Of a DNA stretch of 64,000 nt, positions 1 through 8,799 are shown in pieces; position 1 is the first letter of the stretch; each line of letters starts with the position of its first letter. This DNA is from Osmia lignaria lignaria (Eukaryota > Arthropoda > Insecta > Hymenoptera > Megachilidae), in contig NW_027478158.1 of NCBI RefSeq assembly GCF_051020975.1, forward strand, positions 30,062,001-30,126,000, in the 5' to 3' direction. The position numbers and the translations under genes are program-made. The notes beneath the pieces were generated by a model that was not told where the DNA came from, searched no databases, and was given only the letters and a program-made list of their open reading frames with translations.

Positions 1-109
1 CTACGCTTCTGATCAAAAAATATCATAGAACATAAATTGTAGGAAACATAATTCTCTACAAAAAATGTCTCTTAACATTTTGCCATAGCTCGCTTCGTTT
101 CCGAGATAT
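1..109 (+). repeat. Partial satellite monomer at left edge
   Basis: The window opens in the last third of an alpha-type copy (CTACGCTTCTGATC followed by CATAAATTGTAGG) and runs to the phase mark at 110. The array therefore continues to the left of the window. Confidence 0.95.
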
Positions 110-431
110 TTGCAGATATATCTCAAGGGAAGGGGCCTGACGGACATATTTCGAGATATTTCTTCTTCCTGTTGTTCTTCTTCTGCACAGCTAAACTGGA
201 AGTGGCATTTCCAGCTCGCAATAGTGCAGAGTTATCTCAAAGAAAGGGGCCACGGTGTTTCTGTATCTCTATTATGTTGGTGCGGCTTCGGAACTTTTAA
301 ATATCTCGATATATCTCGAAAACTACGCTTCTGATCAAAAAATATGATAGAACATAAATTGTACGAAACATAATTCTCTACAAAAAAGGTCTCTTAACAT
401 TTTGCCATAGCTCGCTTCGTTTCCGAGATAT
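110..431 (+). repeat. Alpha-class monomer (first complete copy)
   Basis: This is an alpha copy: its end reads CTCGATATATCTCGAAAAC, then CTACGCTTCTGATC, and the linker carries ATAAATTGTACG and AACATAATTCTC. It also carries the CATTTCCAGCTCG variant, which makes a short hairpin at 196-214. Six TATCTC or GAGATA cores lie in and just before it: 103-108, 119-124, 153-158, 233-238, 302-307 and 312-317. The pyrimidine tract has one C (TTCTTCCTG) that breaks the mirror symmetry seen in most copies. Confidence 0.93.
196..214. repeat. Class-specific hairpin CTGGAA / TTCCAG
   Basis: Arms CTGGAA (196-201) and TTCCAG (209-214) are perfect complements around the 7-base loop GTGGCAT. The right arm exists only in copies with CATTTCCAGCTCG. 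Other classes read CATTTGCAG, CATTTACAG or CATTTGCGG and lose the pairing. The same hairpin is seen, for example, in the monomers starting at 25544, 36165, 39385, 40029, 44538, 46792, 50012, 53554, 55164, 57096, 59672, 62570, 63214 and 63536. Confidence 0.75.
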
Positions 432-434
432 TTG

Positions 435-465
435 CAGATATATCTCAAGGGAAGGGGCCTGACGG
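435..465 (+). repeat. Internal direct repeat, left copy (GGGGCC block)
   Basis: This block aligns with 549-577 in the same monomer at 114 bp spacing. Both share CAGA, TATCTCAA, AAGGGGCC and ACGG, with a few mismatches and a 2 bp gap before ACGG. The same pair occurs in essentially every monomer. It suggests the 322 bp unit arose partly by internal duplication of a shorter element. Confidence 0.85.
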
Positions 466-482
466 ACATATTTCGAGATATT

Positions 483-506
483 TCTTCTTCTTGTTGTTCT
501 TCTTCT
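483..506. repeat. 24 bp pyrimidine mirror repeat (TTC/TTG triplets)
   Basis: The strand reads as TTC triplets, then TTGTTG, then TTC triplets. The 10-base arms 483-492 and 497-506 are perfect mirror images around the GTTG centre. All bases are pyrimidine except the two central G. A conserved copy sits in most monomers. Mirror-symmetric homopyrimidine DNA is the class that can fold into intramolecular triplex. Whether this one does is inference, because it is short and interrupted by G. Confidence 0.8.
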
Positions 507-548
507 GCACAGCTAAGCTGGAAGTGGCATTTACAGCTCGCAACAGTG

Positions 549-577
549 CAGAGTTATCTCAAAGAAAGGGGCCACGG
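549..577 (+). repeat. Internal direct repeat, right copy (GGGGCC block)
   Basis: Partner of 435-465. It reads CAGAGTTATCTCAAAGAAAG and then GGGCCACGG. It is more conserved across the array than the left copy, which varies as TTTATCTC, TATATCTC, TTCATCTC, or CAGTTCAAAGGAACTGG in the gamma class. Confidence 0.85.
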
Positions 578-635
578 TGTTTCTGTATCTCTATTATGTT
601 GGTGCGGCTTCGGAACTTTTAAATATCTTGATATA

Positions 636-643
636 TCTCGAGA
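636..643. repeat. TCTCGAGA palindrome (beta-class marker, XhoI core)
   Basis: Beta copies carry the perfect 8 bp palindrome TCTCGAGA, which contains an XhoI CTCGAG site. Alpha copies read TCTCGAAA at the same place and lack the site. Mosaic copies in zone C combine CTCGATATATCTCGAG with the alpha ending ACGCTTCTG. The site is a simple marker of class. Confidence 0.8.
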
Positions 644-1719
644 ACTACGCATCTGATCAAAAAATATCATAGAACATGAAAAGTAGGAAACTTAATTCTC
701 TACAAAACAGGTCTCTTAACATTTTGCCATAGCTCTCTTCGTTTCCGAGACATTTGCAGATTTATCTCAAGGGAAGGGGCCTGGCGGACATATTTCGAGA
801 TATTTCTTCTTCTTGTTGTTCCTCTTCTGCACAGCTAAGCTGGAAGTGGCATTTGCGGCTCGCACTAGTGCAGAGTTATCTCAAAGAAAGGGGCCACGGT
901 GTTTCTGTATCTCTATTATGTTGGTGCGGCTTCGGAACTTTTAAATATCTCGATATATCTCGAAAACTACGCTTCTGATCAAAAAATATCATAGAACATA
1001 AATTGTAGGAAACATAATTCTCTACAAAAAAGGTCTCTTAACATTTTGCCATAGCTCGCTTCGTTTCCGAGATATTTGCAGATATATCTCAAGGGAAGGG
1101 GCCTGACGGACATATTTCGAGATATTTCTTCTTCTTGTTGTTCTTCTTCTGCACAGCTAAGCTGGAAGTGGCATTTACAGCTCGCAATAGTGCAGAGTTA
1201 TCTCAAAGAAAGGGGCCACGGTGTTTCTGTATCTCTATTATGTTGGTGCGGCTTCGGAACTTTTAAATATCTTGATATATCTCGAGAACTACGCATCTGA
1301 TCAAAAAATATCATAGAACATAAAAGGTAGGAAACTTAATTCTCTACAAAAAAGGTCTCTTAACATGTTGCCATAGCTCGCTTCGTTTCCGAGATATTTG
1401 CATATTTATCTCAAGGGAAGGGGCCTGACGGACATATTTCGAGATATTTCTTCTTCTTGTTGTTCTTCTTCTGCACAGCTAAGCTGGAAGTGGCATTTGC
1501 GGCTCGCGCTAGTGCAGAGTTATCTCAAAGAAAGGGGCCACGGTGTTTCTGTATCTCTATTATGTTGGTGCGGCTTCGGAACTTTTAAATATCTCGATAT
1601 ATCTCGAAAACTACGCTTCTGATCAAAAAATATCATAGAACATAAAAAGTAGGAAACTTAATTCTCTACAAAAAAGGTCTCTTAACATTTTGCCATAGCT
1701 CGCTTCGTTTCCGAGATAT

Positions 1720-2040
1720 TTGCAGATTCATCTCAAGGGAAGGGGTCTGACGGACATATTTCGAGATATTTCTTCTTCTTGTTGTTCTTCTTCTGCACAG
1801 CTAAGCTCGAAGTGGCATTTGCAGCTCGCAATAGTGCAGAGTTATCTCAAAGAAAGAGGCCACGGTGTTTCTGTACCTCTATTATGTTGGTGCGGCTTCG
1901 GACTTTTAAATATCTTGATATATCTCGAGAACTACGCATCTGATCAACAAATATCATAGAACATAAAAGGTAGGAAACTTAATTCTCTACAAAAAAGGTC
2001 TCTTAACATTTTGCCATAGCTCGCTTCGTTTCCGAGATAT
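1720..2040 (+). repeat. 321 bp monomer, 1 bp deletion variant
   Basis: One A is missing in CTTCGGACTTTTAAA near 1902 (usual CGGAACTTTT). The copy also carries TTGCAGATTCATC, AAGCTCGAAG and GTACCTC. It shows the private change TGATCAACAAATA, not seen in its sisters at 2685 and 3650. Confidence 0.9.
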
Positions 2041-2684
2041 TTGCATATTTATCTCAAGGGAAGGGGCCTGACGGACATATTTCGAGATATTTCTTCTTCT
2101 TGTTGTTCTTCTTCTGCACAGCTAAGCTGGAAGTGGCATTTACAGCTCGCAATAGTGCAGAGTTATCTCAAAGAAAGGGGCCACGGTGTTTCTGTATCTC
2201 TATTATGTTGGTGCGGCTTCGGAACTTTTAAATATCTTGATATATCTCGAGAACTACGCATCTGATCAAAAAATATCATAGAACATAAAAGGTAGGAAAC
2301 TTAATTCTCTACAAAAAAGGTCTCTTAACATGTTGACATAGCTCGCTTCGTTTCCGAGATATTTGCATATTTATCTCAAGGGAAGGGGCCTGACGGACAT
2401 ATTTCGAGATATTTCTTCTTCTTGTTGTTCTTCTTCTGCACAGCTAAGCTGGAAGTGGCATTTGCGGCTCGCGCTAGTGCAGAGTTATCTCAAAGAAAGG
2501 GGCCACGGTGTTTCTGTATCTCTATTATGTTGGTGCGGCTTCGGAACTTTTAAATATCTCGATATATCTCGAAAACTACGCTTCTGATCAAAAAATATCA
2601 TAGAACATAAAAAGTAGGAAACTTAATTCTCTACAAAAAAGGTCTCTTAACATTTTGCCATAGCTCGCTTCGTTTCCGAGATAT

Positions 2685-3005
2685 TTGCAGATTCATCTCA
2701 AGGGAAGGGGTCTGACGGACATATTTCGCGATATTTCTTCTTCTTGTTGTTCTTCTTCTGCACAGCTAAGCTCGAAGTGGCATTTGCAGCTCGCAATAGT
2801 GCAGAGTTATCTCAAAGAAAGAGGCCACGGTGTTTCTGTACCTCTATTATGTTGGTGCGGCTTCGGACTTTTAAATATCTTGATATATCTCGAGAACTAC
2901 GCATCTGATCAAAAAATATCATAGAACATAAAAGGTAGGAAACTTAATTCTCTACAAAAAAGGTCTCTTAACATTTTGCCATAGCTCGCTTCGTTTCCGA
3001 GATAT
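2685..3005 (+). repeat. 321 bp monomer, 1 bp deletion variant
   Basis: Same deletion (CGGACTTTT) and companion changes as the unit at 1720, plus TTCGCGATATT in place of TTCGAGATATT. It is the middle member of the second 965 bp repeat. Confidence 0.9.
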
Positions 3006-3649
3006 TTGCATATTTATCTCAAGGGAAGGGGCCTGACGGACATATTTCGAGATATTTCTTCTTCTTGTTGTTCTTCTTCTGCACAGCTAAGCTGGAAGTG
3101 GCATTTACAGCTCGCAATAGTGCAGAGTTATCTCAAAGAAAGGGGCCACGGTGTTTCTGTATCTCTATTATGTTGGTGCGGCTTCGGAACTTTTAAATAT
3201 CTTGATATATCTCGAGAACTACGCATCTGATCAAAAAATATCATAGAACATAAAAGGTAGGAAACTTAATTCTCTACAAAAAAGGTCTCTTAACATGTTG
3301 ACATAGCTCGCTTCGTTTCCGAGATATTTGCATATTTATCTCAAGGGAAGGGGCCTGACGGACATATTTCGAGATATTTCTTCTTCTTGTTGTTCTTCTT
3401 CTGCACAGCTAAGCTGGAAGTGGCATTTGCGGCTCGCGCTAGTGCAGAGTTATCTCAAAGAAAGGGGCCACGGTGTTTCTGTATCTCTATTATGTTGGTG
3501 CGGCTTCGGAACTTTTAAATATCTCGATATATCTCGAAAACTACGCTTCTGATCAAAAAATATCATAGAACATAAAAAGTAGGAAACTTAATTCTCTACA
3601 AAAAAGGTCTCTTAACATTTTGCCATAGCTCGCTTCGTTTCCGAGATAT

Positions 3650-3970
3650 TTGCAGATTCATCTCAAGGGAAGGGGTCTGACGGACATATTTCGCGATATT
3701 TCTTCTTCTTGTTGTTCTTCTTCTGCACAGCTAAGCTCGAAGTGGCATTTGCAGCTCGCAATAGTGCAGAGTTATCTCAAAGAAAGAGGCCACGGTGTTT
3801 CTGTACCTCTATTATGTTGGTGCGGCTTCGGACTTTTAAATATCTTGATATATCTCGAGAACTACGCATCTGATCAAAAAATATCATAGAACATAAAAGG
3901 TAGGAAACTTAATTCTCTACAAAAAAGGTCTCTTAACATTTTGCCATAGCTCGCTTCGTTTCCGAGATAT
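3650..3970 (+). repeat. 321 bp monomer, 1 bp deletion variant
   Basis: Third member of the deletion lineage. It shares TTCGCGATATT with the copy at 2685 and is the middle unit of the third 965 bp repeat. Confidence 0.9.
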
Positions 3971-4614
3971 TTGCATATTTATCTCAAGGGAAGGGGCCTG
4001 ACGGACATATTTCGAGATATTTCTTCTTCTTGTTGTTCTTCTTCTGCACAGCTAAGCTGGAAGTGGCATTTGCGGCTCGCACTAGTGCAGAGTTATCTCA
4101 AAGAAAGGGGCCATGGTGTTTCTGTATCTCCATTATGTTGGTGCGGCTTCGGAACTTTTAAATATCTTGATATATCTCGAGAACTACGCATCTGATCAAA
4201 AAATATCATAGAACATAAAAAGTAGGAAACTTAATTCTCTACAAAAAAGGTCTCTTAACATTTTGCCATAGCTCGCTTCGTTTCCGAGATATTTGCATAT
4301 TTATCTCAAGGGAAGGGGCCTGACGGACATATTTCGAGATATTTCTTCTTCTTGTTGTTCTTCTTCTGCACAGCTAAGCTGGAAGTGGCATTTGCGGCTG
4401 GCACTAGTGCAGAGTTATCTCAAAGAAAGGGGCCACGGTGTTTCTGTATCTCTATTATGTTGGTGCGGCTTCGGAACTTTTAAATATCTCGATATATCTC
4501 GAAAACTACGCTTCTGATCAAAAAATATCATAGAACATAAATTGTAGGAAACATAATTCTCTACAAAAAAGGTCTCTTAACATTTTGCCATAGCTCGCTT
4601 CGTTTCCGAGATAT

Positions 4615-4936
4615 TTGCAGATTTATCTCAAGGGAAGGGGCCTGACGGACATATTTCGAGATATTTCTTCTTTTTGTTGTTCTTCTTCTGCACAGCTAAG
4701 CTGGAAGTGGCATTTGCAGCGCGCAATAGTGCAGAGTTATCTCAAAGAAAGGGGCCACGGTGTTTCTTTATCTCTATTATGTTGGTGCGGCTTCGGAACT
4801 TTCAAATATCTCGATATATCTCGAAAACTACGCTTCTGATCAAAAAATATCATAGAACATAAATTGTAGGAAACATAATTCTCTACAAAAAATGTCTCTT
4901 AACATTTTGCCATAGCTCGCTTCGTTTCCGAGATAT
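4615..4936 (+). repeat. GCAGCGCGC monomer with TTTTTGTTG tract (twin of 19748)
   Basis: This copy carries TTCTTTTTGTTG, GCAGCGCGCAATAG, GTTTCTTTATCTC and AACTTTCAAATATC. All four rare changes recur together only in the monomer at 19748, 47 units away. The neighbours on the left (4293 and 19426) are also alike, so a block rather than a single copy was duplicated. Confidence 0.85.
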
Positions 4937-5258
4937 TTGCAGATTCAGTTCAAAGGAACTGGCCTGACGGACATATTTCGAGATATTTCTTCTTCTTGTT
5001 GTTCTTCTTCTGCACAGCTAAGCTGGAAGTGGCATTTACAGCTCGCAACAGTGCAGAGTTATCTCAAAGAAAGGGGCCACGGTGTTTCTGTATCTCTATT
5101 ATGTTGGTGCGGCTTCGGAACTTTTAAATATCTCGATATATCTCGAAAACTACGCTTCTGATCAAAAAATATCATAGAACATAAATTGTAGGAAACATAA
5201 TTCTCTACAAAAAAGGTCTCTTAACATTTTGCCATAGCTCTCTTCGTTTCCGAGATAT
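4937..5258 (+). repeat. Gamma-class monomer
   Basis: The first GGGGCC block is replaced by TTCAGTTCAAAGGAACTGGC. This forms a perfect 6 bp stem with a 4-base loop at 4946-4961. The rest of the copy is alpha-like. Gamma copies (with CAGTTC or CAGCTC) recur at 6225, 7835, 9122, 10088, 11376, 12664, 13952, 15884, 17172, 18782, 20392, 21358, 22968 and 23934, then only at 31013, 57740 and 59028. Confidence 0.88.
4946..4961. repeat. Gamma-specific hairpin CAGTTC-AAAG-GAACTG
   Basis: CAGTTC at 4946-4951 and GAACTG at 4956-4961 are exact complements around AAAG. The CAGCTC sub-variant (for example 9122) has one mismatch in the stem. The 22968 copy has the loop AGAG but keeps the stem. Confidence 0.8.
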
Positions 5259-8200
5259 TTGCAGATTTATCTCAAGGGAAGGGGCCTGACGGACATATTT
5301 CGAGATATTTCTTCTTCTTGTTGTTCTTCTTCTGCACAGCTAAGCTGGAAGTGGCATTTGCAGCTCGCAATAGTGCAGAGTTATCTCAAAGAAAGGGGCC
5401 ACGGTGTTTCTGTATCTCTATTATGTTGGTGCGGCTTCGGAACTTTTAAATATCTTGATATATCTCGAGAACTACGCGTCTGATCAAAAAATATCATAGA
5501 ACATAAAAAGTAGGAAACTTAATTCTCTACAACAACGGTCTCTTAACATTTTGCCACAGCTCGCTTCGTTTCCGAGATATTTGCAGATTTATCTCAAGGG
5601 AAGGGGCCTGACGGACATATTTCGAGATATTTCTTCTTCTTGTTGTTCTTCTTCTGCACAGCTAAGCTGGAAGTGGCATTTGCAGCTCGCAATAGTGCAG
5701 AGTTATCTCAAAGGAAGGGGCCACGGTGTTTCTGTATCTCTATTATGTTGGTGCGGCATCGGAACTTTTAAATATCTTGATATATCTCGAGAACTACGCG
5801 TCTGATCAAAAAATATCATAGAACATAAAAAGTAGCAAACTTAATTCTCTACAACAACGGTCTCTTAACATTTTGCCATAGCTCTCTTCGTTTCCGAGAT
5901 ATTTGCATATTTATCTCAAGGGAACGGGCCTGACGGACATATTTCGAGATATTTCTTCTTCTTGTTGTTCTTCTTCTGCACAGCTAAGCTGGAAGTGGCA
6001 TTTGCGGCTCGCACTAGTGCAGAGTTATCTCAAAGAAAGGGGCCACGGTGTTTCTGTATCTCTATCATGTTGGTGCGGCTTCGGAACTTTTAAATATCTC
6101 GATATATCTCGAAAACTACGCTTCTGATCAAAAAATATCATAGAACATAAATTGTAGGAAACATAATTCTCTACAAAAAACGTCTCTTAACATTTTGCCA
6201 TAGCTCGCTTCGTTTCCGAGATATTTGCAGATTCAGTTCAAAGGAACTGGCCTGACGGACATATTTCGAGATATTTCTTCTTCTTGTTGTTCTTCTTCTG
6301 CACAGCTAAGCTGGAAGTGGCATTTACAGCTCGCAACAGTGCAGAGTTATCTCAAAGAAAGGGGCCACGGTGTTTCTGTATCTCTATTATGTTGGTGCGG
6401 CTTCGGAACTTTTAAATATCTTGATATATCTCGAGAACTACGCATCTGATCAAAAAATATCATAGAACATGAAAAGTAGGAAACTTAATTCTCTACAAAA
6501 CAGGTCTCTTAACATTTTGCCATAGCTCGCTTCGTTTCCGAGATATTTGCAGATTCATCTCAAGGGAAGGGGTCTGACGGACATATTTCGAGATATTTCT
6601 TCTTCTTGTTGTTCTTCTTCTGCACAGCTAAGCTGGAAGTGGCATTTACAGCTCGCAACAGTGCAGAGTTATCTCAAAGAAAGGGGCCACGGTGTTTCTG
6701 TATCTCTATTATGTTGGTGCGGCTTCGGAACTTTTAAATATCTCGATATATCTCGAAAACTACGCTTCTGATCAAAAAATATCATAGAACATAAATTGTA
6801 GGAAACATAATTCTCTACAAAAAAGGTCTCTTAACATTTTGCCATAGCTCTCTTCGTTTCCGAGATATTTGCAGATTTATCTCAAGGGAAGGGGCCTGAC
6901 GGACATATTTCGAGATATTTCTTCTTCTTGTTGTTCTTCTTCTGCACAGCTAAGCTGGAAGTGGCATTTGCAGCTCGCAATAGTGCAGAGTTATCTCAAA
7001 GAAAGGGGCCACGGTGTTTCTGTATCTCTATTATGTTGGTGCGGCTTCGGAACTTTTAAATATCTTGATATATCTCGAGAACTACGCGTCTGATCAAAAA
7101 ATATCATAGAACATAAAAAGTAGGAAACTTAATTCTCTACAACAACGGTCTCTTAACATTTTGCCACAGCTCGCTTCGTTTCCGAGATATTTGCAGATTT
7201 ATCTCAAGGGAAGGGGCCTGACGGACATATTTCGAGATATTTCTTCTTCTTGTTGTTCTTCTTCTGCACAGCTAAGCTGGAAGTGGCATTTGCAGCTCGC
7301 AATAGTGCAGAGTTATCTCAAAGGAAGGGGCCACGGTGTTTCTGTATCTCTATTATGTTGGTGCGGCATCGGAACTTTTAAATATCTTGATATATCTCGA
7401 GAACTACGCGTCTGATCAAAAAATATCATAGAACATAAAAAGTAGCAAACTTAATTCTCTACAACAACGGTCTCTTAACATTTTGCCATAGCTCGCTTCG
7501 TTTCCGAGATATTTGCATATTTATCTCAAGGGAACGGGCCTGACGGACATATTTCGAGATATTTCTTCTTCTTGTTGTTCTTCTTCTGCACAGCTAAGCT
7601 GGAAGTGGCATTTGCGGCTCGCACTAGTGCAGAGTTATCTCAAAGAAAGGGGCCACGGTGTTTCTGTATCTCTATCATGTTGGTGCGGCTTCGGAACTTT
7701 TAAATATCTCGATATATCTCGAAAACTACGCTTCTGATCAAAAAATATCATAGAACATAAATTGTAGGAAACATAATTCTCTACAAAATACGTCTCTTAA
7801 CATTTTGCCATAGCTCGCTTCGTTTCCGAGATATTTGCAGATTCAGTTCAAAGGAACTGGCCTGACGGACATATTTCGAGATATTTCTTCTTCTTGTTGT
7901 TCTTCTTCTGCACAGCTAAGCTGGAAGTGGCATTTACAGCTCGCAACAGTGCAGAGTTATCTCAAAGAAAGGGGCCACGGTGTTTCTGTATCTCTATTAT
8001 GTTGGTGCGGCTTCGGAACTTTTAAATATCTTGATATATCTCGAGAACTACGCATCTGATCAAAAAATATCATAGAACATGAAAAGTAGGAAACTTAATT
8101 CTCTACAAAACAGGTCTCTTAACATTTTGCCATAGCTCGCTTCGTTTCCGAGATATTTGCAGATTCATCTCAAGGGAAGGGGTCTGACGGACATATTTCG

Positions 8201-8477
8201 AGATATTTCTTCTTCTTGTTGTTCTTCTTCTGCACAGCTAAGCTCGAAGTGGCATTTGCAGCTCGCAATAGTGCAGAGTTATCTCAAAGAAAGAGGCCAC
8301 GGTGTTTCTGTACCTCTATTATGTTGGTGCGGCTTCGGACTTTTAAATATCTTGATATATCTCGAGAACTACGCATCTGATCAAAAAATATCATAGAACA
8401 TAAAAGGTAGTAAACTTAATTCTCTACAAAAAAGGTCTCTTAACATTTTGCCATAGCTCGCTTCGTTTCCGAGATAT
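5259..8477 (+). repeat. Two copies of a 1,610 bp pentameric higher-order repeat
   Basis: The units at 5259, 5581, 5903, 6225 and 6547 are matched by those at 6869, 7191, 7513, 7835 and 8157, at an offset of five monomers. The markers appear in the same order: an ACTACGCGTC ending, then CTACAACAACGG with GCCACAGCTCG, then TTGCATATTT with GGAACGGGCC, then gamma. The copies differ at the linkers near 5890 and 7785. The fifth units differ: 6547 is like the alpha end of 4937, while 8157 is the 321 bp lineage. Confidence 0.85.
8157..8477 (+). repeat. 321 bp monomer, fourth member of deletion lineage
   Basis: It has the same CGGACTTTT deletion as 1720, 2685 and 3650, with AAGCTCGAAG and GTACCTC, but lies more than 4 kb from them. 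It keeps TTCGAGAT, as in the 1720 copy, and has the private linker change GGTAGTAAAC. The related monomer at 15240 has the companion substitutions but not the deletion. Confidence 0.88.
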
Positions 8478-8799
8478 TTGCATATTTATCTCAAGGGAAG
8501 GGGCCTGACGGACATATTTCGAGATATTTCTTCTTCTTGTTGTTCTTCTTCTGCACAGCTAAGCTGGAAGTGGCATTTGCGGCTCGCACTAGTGCAGAGT
8601 TATCTCAAAGAAAGGGGCCACGGTGTTTCTGTATCTCTATTATGTTGGTGCGGCTTCGGAACTTTTAAATATCTTGATATATCTCGAGAACTACGCATCT
8701 GATCAGAAAATATCATAGAACATAAAAAGTAGGAAACTTAATTCTCTACAAAACAGGTCTCTTAACATTTTGCCATAGCTCGCTTCGTTTCCGAGATAT

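Larger units (their letters stand above)
432..753 (+). repeat. Beta-class monomer (reference copy for motif map)
   Basis: This is a beta copy: it ends CTTGATATATCTCGAGAAC, then TACGCATCTGATC, with linker CATGAAAAGTAGG and CTTAATTCTC. Map within the copy: first GGGGCC block 435-465, GAGATA core 475-480, pyrimidine mirror repeat 483-506, CAGCTAAGCTGG 510-521, second GGGGCC block 549-577, CTTCGGAACTTTTAAA from 608, palindrome TCTCGAGA 636-643, TGATCA 654-659, then an A-rich linker. Counted composition is 64 C and 64 G in 322 bp, with 10 CpG. Confidence 0.93.
1398..4292 (+). repeat. Three tandem copies of a 965 bp trimeric higher-order repeat
   Basis: Copies lie at 1398-2362, 2363-3327 and 3328-4292, each made of units of 322, 321 and 322 bp. 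The middle unit always lacks one A in CGGACTTTT, and the first unit joins an alpha ending to a beta linker. Copies 2 and 3 share TTCGCGAT and GTTGACATAG, while copy 1 has TTCGAGAT and GTTGCCATAG. Copies 2 and 3 are therefore the most recent pair. The last unit, at 3971, has switched to GCGGCTCGCACTAG, so identity fades there. Confidence 0.9.

Noticed and set aside
90..106. CTTCGTTTCCGAG compared with the CENP-B box
   Set aside because: Only the first seven bases (CTTCGTT) agree. The required A and CGGG of NTTCGNNNNANNCGGGN are absent, in this and the other linker variants I checked.
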